Source of the DNA: Holothuria scabra
Taxonomy: Eukaryota; Echinodermata; Holothuroidea; Aspidochirotida; Holothuriidae
Direction of reading: 5' to 3'
Assembly: GCA_037179385.1 (NCBI GenBank)
Contig: CM074189.1
Location: 25,543,648-25,607,647 of the forward strand
Length of the DNA: 64,000 nucleotides
Positions 24,487 through 35,755 of the stretch are shown here, piece after piece. The position numbers and the translations under genes are program-made. The first letter of the stretch is position 1, and each line of letters begins with the position of its first letter. The notes under the pieces were generated by a model. It had not been told where the DNA came from, did no database searches, and was given only the letters and a program-made list of their open reading frames with translations.

Positions 24487-25058
24487 AGGCATGTTCTGGA
24501 GACAAAATTCGTTAACTTGAAAATAAACAGAAAAATTTTCTCTTTCAAAAGGTGAAAACTGCATTTCAATAGCTTATAGCATTTGGGAGATACAAATTAT
24601 TAAAATATTGCAAATTTTTCTTGTGATTTAATGCATTATGGGAAATCTGTGATGTCATTGTGGCACATTAATTTGACGCTGCATTCAATTATTTATAATT
24701 ATGATGCCGCTGCAGACACTATCAAGGAACATTGTTGGTTGCGCTCTACATATGTTGAAGGGCAATGCTAGATCTACAGGAAAAGATACGCAAACATGCC
24801 AACAGTATCAAATTTCAAGGACAAACAGGATGTTCAATTATAAAGAAAAACAAAAGGAATTTGAAGCAATGTGCCCACATTACATAACTTTCTGTGGCTT
24901 TGTTGAAGAGCAGAGGTATTTTTAACAGAAATAACCAATCTTTAAAGTGAGATATCTTGAGTTAGGAAAATGGTATTGTGATAGGGTTTGAAGGACATGG
25001 TGTGGAATATTTTTGTTTTTCTTACAAGACAAAGGCAAAAAGCCACCAGAACATGCCT
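24487..25058. mobile_element. TTAA-flanked MITE (piggyBac-like), unit 1 only
   Basis: Perfect 13-bp inverted ends, AGGCATGTTCTGG, lie between TTAA copies at 24,483-24,486 and 25,059-25,062. TTAA target duplication is the hallmark of piggyBac-type transposition. The internal sequence has no transposase. The matching site in unit 2 (about 56,080) lacks it. Confidence 0.75.
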
Positions 25059-25186
25059 TTAAGAAAAGAAAAGCCCGTATATTTGCCAGTTAAGGCGAAA
25101 GCGTGAGGGCTTTGAAACACTCGGATCACCAACCGCGGAACTGGTGCCGCAGTTCGTGACCCGAGTGTCCAGCTAAAACACCCTTA

Positions 25187-25420
25187 AAAAGTTGGTTAAA
25201 AAAATTCACCAACACTGGTCACGTATGTCAAATACCAAGAATTGGGCAAAGTTTCCCCACTATGTGTTGTTTATTTGGTTACCCCAAAAGCTGGTACCCC
25301 AATTAAGTGGTAAAAACCTCTGGGATAACCCATTAATCAACAATTATTGAGTGAAATTTAACCAATTTCAGGTACTTGACATACGTGACCAGTGTTGGTA
25401 AGTTTTTTAAACTACTTTAT
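25187..25420. mobile_element. Short fold-back MITE, arms about 45 bp
   Basis: The left arm carries ACCAACACTGGTCACGTATG, which is found complemented in the right arm at about 25,380-25,400, and the similarity extends to about 45 bp with few mismatches. It is absent from unit 2. Confidence 0.75.
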
Positions 25421-25456
25421 AGAGTGTAATGAGGCAAAAGTACTTTTAAACGATCG

Positions 25457-25595
25457 GGTGGATGCGCACTGTTTAACAAGGTGTTTCTTGATTGGCTGCT
25501 GCCATTGTATTGTATCGATTGTATTCTTTGTTAGGGTTAGGGATTAGGTTTGGGATTAGCGGTGTCGTTAGCCAGTTAGGAAATTTCTTGCTTCG
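25457..25595. repeat. Dispersed repeat, copy 1
   Basis: The block from GATGCGCACTGTTTAACAAG to about GGAAATTTCTTG recurs at 60,660-60,795. It includes GTTAGGGTTAGGGATTAGG, only two telomere-like steps. It is not present at this point of unit 2. Confidence 0.7.
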
Positions 25596-25718
25596 ACAAG
25601 CTGCTTTTGGGTATGACGTATGGATTCAATTTGTTACATGTTGTTCCATAGCAATCTTGTACCAAAAAAGGATACGTTCATGTTCCCCACCCTGTCATAA
25701 TACATGTTGTCCCTCCAG

Positions 25719-25741
25719 CAATATTCTGTGTGACTATGCAG
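25719..25741 (+). pseudogene. Copy A exon 17 remnant
   Basis: It aligns with the 20-nt exon 17 of copy B after a CCCTCCAG acceptor, but is 23 nt long and reads into TGA within five codons. Confidence 0.45.
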
Positions 25742-26061
25742 GTATGTTACATTACTGGGAAAGTGGCTGGACATCATTTTGAGACAGTTAGCGTGACCTT
25801 CACATTTTAAACAATATCTCTGTTGAGCATCTTTGAATTCGCAGAGAGTAATGAGCTTTCGAATACTTTTCAGAGGACTTTAGAATAATGCATGGTTTTA
25901 CCAAAGCCATCCTTTAGTAATTTAAATCTTATGAAAGGTTTGACAGTAGTACTTCATTGTGTCAAACTATTTGTGATTAATTTTGAAAATATTAATCGAA
26001 AGGGTAAGCAGTAAATTATGCTGTGTCATAGAACAAAAATCCGTTATTTTCATCATTCTAA

Positions 26062-26130
26062 ACTACACCATCTGTCGAGGCACCGCAAATGCAATTGATT
26101 CATTTACATTCAAAGAGGCTTTAAATGGTA
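26062..26130 (+). pseudogene. Copy A exon 18 remnant: terminal exon
   Basis: It matches copy B's last exon (ACCATCTG, TTCAAAGAGGCTTTAAATG), but the acceptor CTAG is CTAA, an early TGA occurs, and the terminal TGA has become TGG. Confidence 0.5.
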
Positions 26131-26350
26131 GTAGAAGGCGAACAGGCAAATAACTTAACGTCTGTATTCCTTTTCAGCTTTATATAAAAGAATTGTTCTT
26201 TTGTTTAACAGTTAAAAAACAGTCTAAATATACTAGCTGTTTTGAACGTATGGCAGACATAAGCTCGAAAACATCTTTTATAAAGTGGTAAATGAACATA
26301 ATAGGGTTTGTTTGACAGAAAAACTTTAAAAAGCAATATGTCCGTTTTAA

Positions 26351-26941
26351 CAGTTCGGGAGATAACCGTTTTCGGGGGAAAATGAGAATTCACCCGATCG
26401 GGAGAAAATTTGCAGCATGAATATTCATTAGCACTTAGTGTGTACCTCTTCACAGTCGTCGCCTTGTTTTATAAATGTGGATATGTTCAAATACAAGGTA
26501 ATTGTTCACCACCACAGTCAGAAATTTTAAGAAACTTTCAAGAACGTACTAATGGGCTCAATTGCTAGCATGAGTAACTTACACAACTTTCTGCAGAAAA
26601 AATTGAACAGATCTTGCGGCTGTGTCGAGTCTATAATTTAAGCTTAGGACACAGAACGTGGCAACAATTGCTCGATATCTCAAAATTTGCGCGGTGAACT
26701 ACCAAACATGATCCGGCTTTTTTGTTCCCCCAGCAACAAAGTTTCTAAATATTCCAAAATTTCTCTTTCCTAAGACCGATTAAATTTTCCAGGTGTTTCG
26801 AACGTTTGTTTCCGTTTAAATTTCGCGGTAGGATCGCAAAGCATCAGGGGAGAAATTTGAAAATGGCGCCACCCATAGCCGTATTTTCCCCCGATCGGGT
26901 GAAAAACCATTTTCCCCCGAAAGAGGTTATCTCCCGAACTG
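26351..26941. mobile_element. TTTAA-flanked inverted-repeat element, unit 1 only
   Basis: The ends are CAGTTCGGGAGATAACC and its complement, with arms of nearly 60 bp sharing CACCCGATCGGG. Flanking TTTAA occurs at 26,346-26,350 and 26,942-26,946. Unit 2 at about 56,807 shows the single-copy empty site (CATTTTAATGCTCG). The element has no coding potential and lies in the 3' UTR of copy A. Confidence 0.85.
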
Positions 26942-27166
26942 TTTAATGCTCGCAGAAAAGAAAGGATTCCTTTGCCATGGTTCGATAAAATTATAAAACG
27001 ATCTTTACTAGTTAGTACCGTGTTATTGATGTGGATAAAAGTTATTGTATAATGGGGTGGTTAGTTAAATTAATCACTGTAAATACACTGTAAGTACTTG
27101 TAAATATTATATTTATTTCTCAAAACTCTGTAAATATTCGTTTGAATATTTGTACTTGAAGGCTGA

Positions 27167-27172
27167 AATAAA
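27167..27172 (+). other. Polyadenylation signal of copy A
   Basis: AATAAA in the context TACTTGAAGGCTGAAATAAA, which is shared with copy B at 57,031, followed about 10-15 bases later by an A-rich stretch. Confidence 0.55.
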
Positions 27173-27190
27173 ACGTTCTTTCAAAAAATA

Positions 27191-27990
27191 ATAATAATAA
27201 ATAAATAAAAGGTTTACTGAAACAATTTATAGAGCGTCATTATAATGTACACACCGTAAACACAAATTAGTCAAAGCAGTGCCCGAACTGAGTAATTACG
27301 TAAGTAAATAAATTGACTAATGTTTGACCCAGTTGAATTAAATTTTAACAAATATTAAGCCTTCTCAACTAAGTTTTGATTGTTATTCTTCAGTCCACGA
27401 TTTTTCTTCAAACAGATACCATCACAAATTACTCAAATATGAAAGTGGTTTGACAATTCAGGTACCACTTTGACTAATATGTGCTAAGAGCGCAATGTTT
27501 CTTTACATTCCAACTATTTAGCTTTCAGTAATATTCAGTCTACATAGTTAGTCTCAGATAAGCAGATGTAAGCAGCTGTTATACGCTAATGTGGAAATTT
27601 ACAATTGCTTTCAACTGTTTTGATTGATCTATCGATTAATTGATAGATAAAACGTTCGATCGATCGGTTTTATATTGTCTTTGTACCTCCAAAACTCCGT
27701 ATGAATATCTTGTTTTATTGTTTCTTCGCCGCAGACATATTTTCACCTTCCGGACTGTGGTAAGATAGATACATGAGCTATGATAGAAGACAGTAGCTCA
27801 ATTCTTACTTGAGTTTTGGGGGCGCTATCTCCCTCCCCATACCAGGACTGCTCTCATATGAAATCAACAAACTGCATACAATTTTGATTGAAAAAAGGAG
27901 CCATCAGGGTTTGTTTTAGCAAGTTTTCCACAACTTTAATTCCACCCAAAAATCATACAGTGAGTAAAACCTTATGAACGATGGTCTTTC
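27191..27990. other. Inter-unit non-coding sequence
   Basis: Sequence between the gene end and the start of the next unit, colinear with about 57,180-57,965. It contains a conserved nested palindrome (ATCGATTAATTGATAGATAA, then CGATCGATCGG) at 27,621-27,672. No gene is visible. Confidence 0.55.
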
Positions 27991-28019
27991 GTTATGTTCT
28001 GACGGCATAATTGGTTTCC

Positions 28020-30070
28020 GTATAGATGAGTCTTGCATCTGTGCCAGTGCGGAATTTTGTTACCCGAACGAAATAACAAAACTTTCATTCAACAGTAATT
28101 ATCACAGAAATAAAGTTTCTTCTCACTCGAAAGATCCATTCAATTCAGTTGATTCTGGTTAAAAATCAGTAAAAAGGTAAAAACGAAATGTTTGAAAAAG
28201 GTTAGTATTAGCTGTCAAACTCTGTTTTTTTTTTATTTTAATTTTTGTATTTCATTTGTTTATTTTATTTTATAGTGTCACGGGCTTAAAAAAAGATTAA
28301 TTCCGTGTTTGTTTTTGTCCATTGTATGTTATATGTTAAACTGCTTATGGTATATTTATAAATGTTTTGACAAATCATATGAAGATGATTTTGAAATTTG
28401 AAGTATATATCGACAGGAATGTCATTGTAGAGAGTAAACTATTCCGAGCTCTGGAACAAAGATGCCAGAATATAGAGCTTTCATATAATCAATACCGTTA
28501 ACTTTAACCTGCATGTTCACCTTACATGAATACAACGTGTTTACCCTGGTCCCTCGTTTCTAAACACATTTCGCGGAAGCAATGAATTTTATTAACGATA
28601 ACCAAAAACTAACCAGCAACGCAATTATCCTGTTAGAAGTGCAGACAGTCTGTTTGAGACCTTCTATTGCACTTTTAAGAAACCTGCAAACTGCTCCACA
28701 TTTATAAGGCTTCCTCAAATATTCACAATGAGGCGTGAATCTCAATTGATACAGGTTGTTTCGATCATTAATTTCAAGTGGGGCTAAGCGATATTTAATT
28801 TTCTAATAAAAGGACTTTCAAGTGGTCATTACAAATCAAAAATGTTTCATATCTACTTCATGTTTTTTGAACGGTCAGAAAGAGTTTTCGATAAAGGATA
28901 ATACTTGAAAGGTTTCTATAATACTTTTCTACATCATTTCTTTCATTATTGTCCTGTACTAAACATTTGGGAGCTTTAAATTTCACGACGTGGACTTCAC
29001 TACATCATCTACACCAAGGTAACGTCATTTGTGTGTGTATCCTTTCAAAGGCAACGCCAAATAACGCGTGACCAAGTTGTGAAATGGCAGGTGCAACGCA
29101 GGAAGTGACGTTATTCCGTTGCAGCTGACGTCTACGTCGCCCTATTTAAAGCTCGCTAATAACTTGACAAATGCTCATGACAATGACCAAGAATGTATTG
29201 TAGTGCATTGCATTGCATTGTATTGTGTTTTCACATTATAAACAGGCTTATGTTATAATAGTTCATACTGCGAGGTAGGTCTGAAAAAAGCTTAAATGTT
29301 AGTAAAGTCATTGGCATTGTTAAGCATTAAACCAAAGTGAACAATGACAAATCGTTATAAAAAAGAATACACTATTGGAGCTAATTTTCGAGCTAAGAGG
29401 CATTAGAAAATAACTTTCTTGTTATTCACAGGACTTTTGATAAGAGATAAAACAATTCCATCGTTAGTACGGTAGATTCCTCAGCACCAACATTCAGGTA
29501 TACCAGGAAGCTGTTATTTGGAGAACAGTTTCCTGGGTGGAGGGATCGGACCACTTTGTAATGTACTTTTAATTTTTAGACGCACACCTTGACCCAAGTC
29601 GGTGGTAATCAAATGAGCGTCATGATCGACCTCGTTGTAACGCAAGGGTGGGCCAAAGTTATCCAACTGTTACGTCAAAACAGCGCAACAATTTCGGCGT
29701 AGACGGTGTGTGATATACTTCATTAAGCGTGCGTTGAAGTTTCTGCAAAGTTGGGTCAATTGGGTTGCGGATGGGAGCGTCAATGCACAAAAATGTTTGA
29801 CACCCCTAACTTCAACATTGAACAACCTTATCTGAGGGTCAGAGGTGTGTTTGTCATCGACAGTCTCATAGATCTAAACTATGTACTTCCGGAACAAAAA
29901 CTACAAGAGACACTTAGCTTTATCTCCTTGGCGGTGAGTCCCCATGTTCTTTGGGCACAGTAAGCTGGTACAAAGATAGGAATGAAAGGAATTAATGTAA
30001 GTAACTCTCACTGTTTCACCTGTTGTACTCTCTACAATCAATAGATTTAAAATCAGTTTAATAGAGTTAA
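28020..30070. other. Non-coding spacer, unit 2
   Basis: No gene is visible. About 28,330-29,825 is represented in unit 3 (58,010-59,130) but missing from unit 1, so unit 1 carries a deletion near its position 655. Confidence 0.5.
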
Positions 30071-30074
30071 AATA

Positions 30075-30142
30075 AATCTAAAAGAATGGAATTAGTGACC
30101 AATCGAACGTTCGATTGGTCACTAATTCCACTCTTTTAGATT
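30075..30142. repeat. 68-bp spacer-less palindrome
   Basis: Two 34-bp arms meet at 30,108/30,109 (centre TCGAACGTTCGA) with a single mismatch and no loop. Units 1 and 3 lack it at the corresponding places (near 975 and 59,455). Confidence 0.9.
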
Positions 30143-31129
30143 ACTACAATATTTTATATATTAAGATTCAAGAGAGTAGAGGATATTTGGCAGGTGAGTA
30201 AAGAACCGGACCCCTAATGAAGTACAAACACCCCTTTGTAGTATTAACTTAAACTAAGGTAAGTTAGTGCTGTCTTCAATATATATGAATGAACAAAAAC
30301 ACAATGAGAGGCCTCATAACAACATAATTGACAAAATTAATCCATTACAAACTGAACGCGCCTGATATGTCGGCTATTAAAACTAAATCTAACACGACAT
30401 CTCTTCGCTGCTGAGGTTTTCAAGACCCACGGCGTTCCTCAACAGGTGTCGTCTCGATTTAATTGGCCCACACTACGTGTGGTCGGAAATTTAATCAAAC
30501 AAAAGAAACAAAAGACAAGTCCAAATTTTGTTCATATTTATTTCCCTCCTTTATCACACTTATGAACAAGTTCTCAAAATTTCTTCCTGTTCACCTCCTT
30601 ATTCTTTTAGTCCGCACAAATTACTATCTTTCTTAATTTTACATAAGTATTTCCCCATGAGATATTCCTGTTTTCTAAACCGAATTTGCCCAGGTTTCAA
30701 AGAAAATGCTAAATACTTACAGGCTAGTCTGCTGCACTAAACCTAGCTCCATGACCCAGGAGAGCTGATCCTAAACGGTCCTGTCATTATAGACCGAAGT
30801 TAATATGCCCTGGAAGGCCAGCAATACGGTTCCCGTTTACGTGGAGGCTACGACCTTCAGGGTCCCTGTACTCCTCGTCCGTACTGGCAACGGCAGACTA
30901 ATTCCAAGTAAGGCACCATTCCCTTGCTACGACCTACACTCGTTTCCAAACAAGCAGTACAATTCCAACTGTATTGTGAGTTGTCCACCTAACTCTCACT
31001 ATTACCTTTAACTATCGCAAGACCCTATCGGCCATAATGACTCCTAAAGTTTCTGGACTGTGGATGCGAGCCTGGTCAAACAGTGAAAAGAAACGTAAGA
31101 TAATGTTAATGTAAACTCCCCTGTTATTG

Positions 31130-31625
31130 CACGCCAAAAGGCTCACCTTATATGATGATTTACTAAAATTATACGTTCATCTACCAAAAATATACGATGA
31201 TGTATTAGTTTCATACGATCATGATGTAAATTTACACCATCATTTTCTAAAACCATAAGTTCATCATTTTAAATGTTACGATGTACATGTAAAATCACAC
31301 GTTGTACATCTAAAAAGCAATGTTGTACATGTAAAAACGCCAGATCATCATGTTATTATTGTCCCTTCCGCATGCCATACTAGTGAGCCTTTCGACGTAT
31401 CAGAAGTCCGCCGAAAGGCTCACCGACATGCGATGATCATTTAAACTCATGCGATGTTGTAAAAGTACACGTTCAGGTACTAACTGCTTACGATGATGTA
31501 CAATGATTGCATACGATCATGTACTGATTTCATACGATCATGTACTGACCGCATACGTACATGTACTGATTGCAATTCATACGTACATGTACTAAATGTA
31601 TACGTTCGTGTACGGAAGGGTCCCA
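31130..31625. mobile_element. Unit-2-specific block with ACATGTAC-type tandem repeats and a hairpin
   Basis: Short units of about 20-24 bp based on TACGATCATGTACTGATT are arrayed between 31,470 and 31,600, with looser relatives (TGTACATGTAAAA) at 31,280-31,340. Between them is a 12-bp perfect hairpin, GTGAGCCTTTCG/CGAAAGGCTCAC (31,384-31,423). CCCTTCCG near 31,367 has its complement CGGAAGGG at 31,613. No coding capacity is seen. The element class is unknown. Confidence 0.5.
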
Positions 31626-32188
31626 TGTGGGTATCGAATGGTAAAAGGCCCCTGTCAATACTAAGGGCCCAAAGAATTAATGTTGAAGCTACGACCTGTG
31701 GAACTTTTGATTCGATTGGAAATTTCGATGGTACATTGCATTAAATCCACCAAAGAGAACAAAAAGTTTTTTTTTTCTAATTTCCGTGACAAAAGCTGGC
31801 CCAGGGGCCTTACAGCAAAATCATTGGCCTGTTGATAGAAAAACTATTCACTTGACTAATGTAGTGTTTGTCATTTTCAGTGGCGGTGAGAGGTCAAATT
31901 TGTCAAACTAGATTTCTTTTTTAAAAAACGTATTTAAAACAGAAACAAAGTATTATTCAAGAAAAACTTTGATATTCTTTTGTTTGCGGAAACAATTTAC
32001 TCCCCATTCTTCATTTTCACCACTGAATTGTCTCTGCTTGAGCAGACATTGAAAGAATATTTCAGTATTGACTTACTCTGCTCCCCGGTGGCGCGGCCGC
32101 TGTCGCCGGGGCTAAACATTTTATAGATTTTAGTCAACATTATCCGGGAAAAAACCCTTGTCCGTGTTTGAAGACATGCCTTTCTTAA

Positions 32189-32731
32189 AGTGTACCTCAA
32201 GTCACCAAATTCAAAAACATGTAATAAACAGCATGAAAATTGAATTCTAACAGTTTAACTCCCATCTTCATAGGACATTCTGGAGCCAAGATATTAAATG
32301 TTGAAATTTATGAACCCAAGTTTAAATGGTACATTGGGCAATGATTTGTGACGTCATTGCTGTTCTACTAAAATTTCAGTCTTTGTATTTCTGTGCTTTT
32401 CTGGAAGTTACTGCACCTTGCACTAAGGTAGGATTGCTCTCTTATGGTGTAATGTACTTAATTGCGGCCTCTCTGTTCAACATGCTCTGCAATCAAACAA
32501 GAAGTGCTCAAGGACATTTTTAATTTAAGAGAGAAACAAAGCAAGTAATGTGAGTTTTACAACCAGAAAGTCACAAACTATCGCGCAATGAACTAATTTG
32601 TTTAAGTGAATAAATTTCAACATTTTGCATCACAGCTCAAGAATGTCCTATGAAGATGGAAGTTAAAATGTTGGGATTCACTTTTCATGCTGTTGAATAT
32701 ATATTTGTTATTTTTTGCCTTGAGGTACCCT
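32189..32731. mobile_element. TTAA-type MITE with long inverted repeats, unit 2 only
   Basis: Inverted ends AGTGTACCTCAAG and its near-complement sit after TTAA (32,185-32,188) and before TTAG (32,732-32,735). The arms extend well over 100 bp (for example CATCTTCATAGGACATTC and its complement at about 32,640). It is absent from unit 1 near 3475. Confidence 0.7.
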
Positions 32732-32911
32732 TTAGAAGCTTCTACACAATGACCAATATGTACATCTACGTGTCACTGCAATACAACAGTGAACACTCTC
32801 AGGTAGTTGAACTCAAATTTGCTTACCAAGAAATGAACTGATAGATTCTGGATTTACAGTGATCAACTAGGCTTTTTAAGGATGGGTCAAAACTCCTCCC
32901 TGGTAGCCTAA

Positions 32912-33622
32912 CCAGGGAGGTGTTAGGGTGGAGACACAACGTTCTATTGACTCTTTGGGACAATGTTTGTTGCCGACAATAATCGTCCTTTTCTTCCCAA
33001 ATATTTTATCTCAATACCTAGACCAACTAGGATCGGTGATACATCAAGTTGTCAAAATTCCAGTGAGAAGGCACACCCTTACGTTGTATCTCGTTAACTT
33101 TTCGTTGCCAGCCGTCATGAAAACATATGAAATTTTACGCTTTCGTCGTTATTCGTCGCAATAAATGTAATATCTAATTATTTGTTTGGAGTATTTTTAC
33201 GCTATATATATATTTCGAGTGTGTTTAGGAGTTTTAAGGAAAGTTGAGAAAATTGGGTTAAATGATTTAGCCTTTAACAATGCTTAAAGCAGACGATTCA
33301 TCGAATTCGTTGCAAAACAAAGAAAATAAACTATTGTAACTTTCATTGAAAGTCATTTAGCTAAAACTTTTGATTAGAGTTTTAAACCTGTCGGTAACAA
33401 ACCTCAGATCAAAGCATCTTTTAACAAAGACAATTGTTTCAGGATTACTTGGGTGTAAAAGAGGCAAATCCTCCTAAGCATGGGACTGGTCAACAAGGTT
33501 TAACAATAGGAACAAAGAGACCTATCAATCAAAGTTTGATGCTTGAATGGGAATTACTATTTTTGAAGTACCTATTGTGTGACAGATAGGGCTGTTGTGT
33601 CTTCTTCCTAACACCTCCCTGG
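32912..33622. mobile_element. Inverted-repeat element with CCAGGGAGGTGTTAGG ends
   Basis: CCAGGGAGGTGTTAGG at 32,912-32,927 is exactly complemented at 33,607-33,622. The left end also has a local hairpin (CTCCCTGG...CCAGGGAG). It is part of the block missing from unit 1. No transposase is recognised. Confidence 0.6.
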
Positions 33623-33649
33623 CCTAACCATGAAGGCACTCCTTCATGG

Positions 33650-35750
33650 TGTCCCGGTGCAACTCGTAAAGTAGTTTCCTATAGGATTAACATTATGTAA
33701 ATGCGGACTAGCAAGAGTGTGGAGCAAGTTCCCACAGGTAAAGACGTTTTTTTCTCCCTCTCTTTCGTTATGCTTATTACTTTAGTTGGTTTTTCCTTTT
33801 TTTTCACGGGGAAGGACTATATAAATGTATACATCCTTACAGGATTCATAAGTTCACGATCTCAGTTTGACGTTTGGGAACAACTGACGTAGCCTACCAG
33901 CAACATTCTTGCCGCTAACTGCTCGGAGCAGATTTAGGAACAATATTACATGCCAGTAATATACGTGTACATCTTTTTGTTAGTGTGTGTATTTTATATT
34001 TTCAATAAAAGTTGCGAATATTTGCATACCGCCATCATCTATAATGAAATACGCCTTCTCTATTGTTGGCCGGAGAAATAAAAATTGAAGAAATGACGGT
34101 ACTAGAAACCATCATGAATCCTGAACCCTCATTTGCTTAAGTCACTAAGTACCTTATTAGTAAGTAAGAGGACTTTAATAAAGGTGACTAAACACAAATC
34201 TATCACAATAAAAGTACGGGAATAAACAGTGCCATGAATAGTCATTTTGTCAGCTAAAATTTTATGAGCGGTAGCTTCCATCCTGAGAAAGCTTCTACAA
34301 AATTTAGGACGCCATATTACTTTTTCAGTTATTGGGTTAGTAAAAGTAGAACGGGTAGACGGGATACCAAACTCTAATATGGACGACGGCACCGGCAAAG
34401 GGCTTTGTTTGTATTCAATAGTGACACCATGTGGTAACCACTGTTTTTGAAAATGCAATTAGCTGAAAAGTGTCGATGCGGTTGTAACTTCATGGTGTTC
34501 CCATGCGCGCGAAGCATTTTGTTCTCATGCGCGCGAAGCTCGGCGCAAATTTTCTCGTCTCGTGTGGATGTCTACCCCCTTTTGCAAATACAGAGGAACT
34601 TTAAGCATCACATTGAATGGAAGTGTCAGTCTGGTAAGAGCCTTCGAGTTCAAAATCAAGTACCCATTCATCACTGAGCATGTTAGTTTAGTACTGAGAG
34701 GAGCTGCTGTTATAGGAAACGACAAGTGGTGATGCACGAGGACTAATATGGATCGTTTTCCTGGGGAAGTTAACTGCTAAAAGTGAAAGTGAAAAGTTCA
34801 GCTTCGACTTTTGACTCCTACACGTAAGGAATATCGACATTTTGCAAGAAATTTATATGGTATATAGTAAATGAGCCTTTAAAGGATATACACGACTAGT
34901 GACAGCTTCACCCCATTGAATATATAGCTCTGACCCGAAGTTGGCCAGAGGAAACGGTCTTCGAAAACAATTAGGGACTTTTCGATTTCAGGAAGGTAGA
35001 CAAAATCCCGAAAGCGCATCAAAAAACTAGACTGCGCATGAGCAAAAGCGGATATCACTCCGTGCTGTTGGTTCAGATCCGTCGTCGGTCGTATCGTTGG
35101 TCTAAAAACAGGGCAGCAGATGGGCTGTCATGGTAATTTCGCTCGTACCTTCGTCTTCAAAACTGAAACACCTGAACGGTCAGGGCGGAACTTCGCTTGC
35201 GCCCGCGTTTAACTCACTGTCCTGTTGCTCTACCGTCCTGAATCGAAAAGTCCCTAATGTCTAGAGCAAAACGGTTTCTACGCGAAAATTTTGGTTTTCC
35301 TTGAGAAATAATGAAAATAATTTGATCCATATTAAGAAAATGGAAGGACGTTCCTAGTTTCCACATAAACATTTTCATTTTTTCGACTTCAACTGTATCT
35401 TATTACTTTTCCCGCCAAAACTGTCTTGAGCTATCTCTTAGGCAGATGTAAACACTATTACATTGTTCGTAGACAAAAGGCATCGAAGACACTCTGACGT
35501 CATCCTTGGGGGAAAACAATAAAATATGTGGTCGTACTCATAAGAATTCGCCCTGTACGTGTATCAGACTTTGCGTGTATTCGACTGGTTGAAAATTAGC
35601 TGTCTGCATTTTTTGGCGTTGTTTTGTTTTGCCTCTAAAGGAGGGCGTACTTTTTGCTCTGTGACATCACATGCATAAGGTCTATGAAATATCCCTAAGG
35701 AGCATGCGAGTACGTAAAATGTAATCAGCGACTCTCTGTGCCTGTTAAAA
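33650..35750. other. Non-coding spacer, unit 2
   Basis: Colinear with about 3640-5470 of unit 1. The longest minus-strand frame of unit 1 here (4809-5243) is broken by indels in unit 2, so it is not taken as a gene. Confidence 0.5.
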
Positions 35751-35755
35751 ATGTC

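Larger units (their letters stand above)
15058..27190 (+). pseudogene. Ig-domain receptor pseudokinase, copy A (degenerate)
   Basis: The same 18-exon plan as copy B is traceable, and the locus is decayed. Exons 1, 3-11 and 14-16 remain open with splice sites. Exon 2 has TAG at 15,726 and has lost about 80 bp with its acceptor. Exon 12 has lost two bases just before the catalytic-loop motif, and its donor GTAAG is now GAAAG. Exon 13 has two deletions, stops, and a donor changed from GT to GC. Exon 17 holds a TGA and exon 18 has lost its acceptor. A transcript could at most encode a secreted or membrane Ig protein with a broken kinase half. AATAAA at 27,167 marks the likely 3' end. The ATG at 15,058 is chosen because it starts the signal peptide conserved in copy B. 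Confidence 0.8.
281..27990. repeat. Tandem segmental duplication, unit 1
   Basis: The sequence from about 281 onward is colinear with unit 2 (from about 28,007) and unit 3 (from about 57,970). A good anchor is GTCACCGTATGGATGAG at 284 and again at about 57,975, with a variant at about 28,012. The unit holds a spacer of about 14.8 kb and receptor copy A. It lacks several blocks that unit 2 has and carries its own transposon insertions, so the period is about 27.7 kb. Positions 1-280 show no clear match to the unit ends and may lie outside the array. Edges are approximate because I aligned by eye. Confidence 0.8.

Noticed and set aside
25525..25550. Telomere-like TTAGGG steps
   Set aside because: There are only two units, and they lie inside a dispersed repeat also found at about 60,740.
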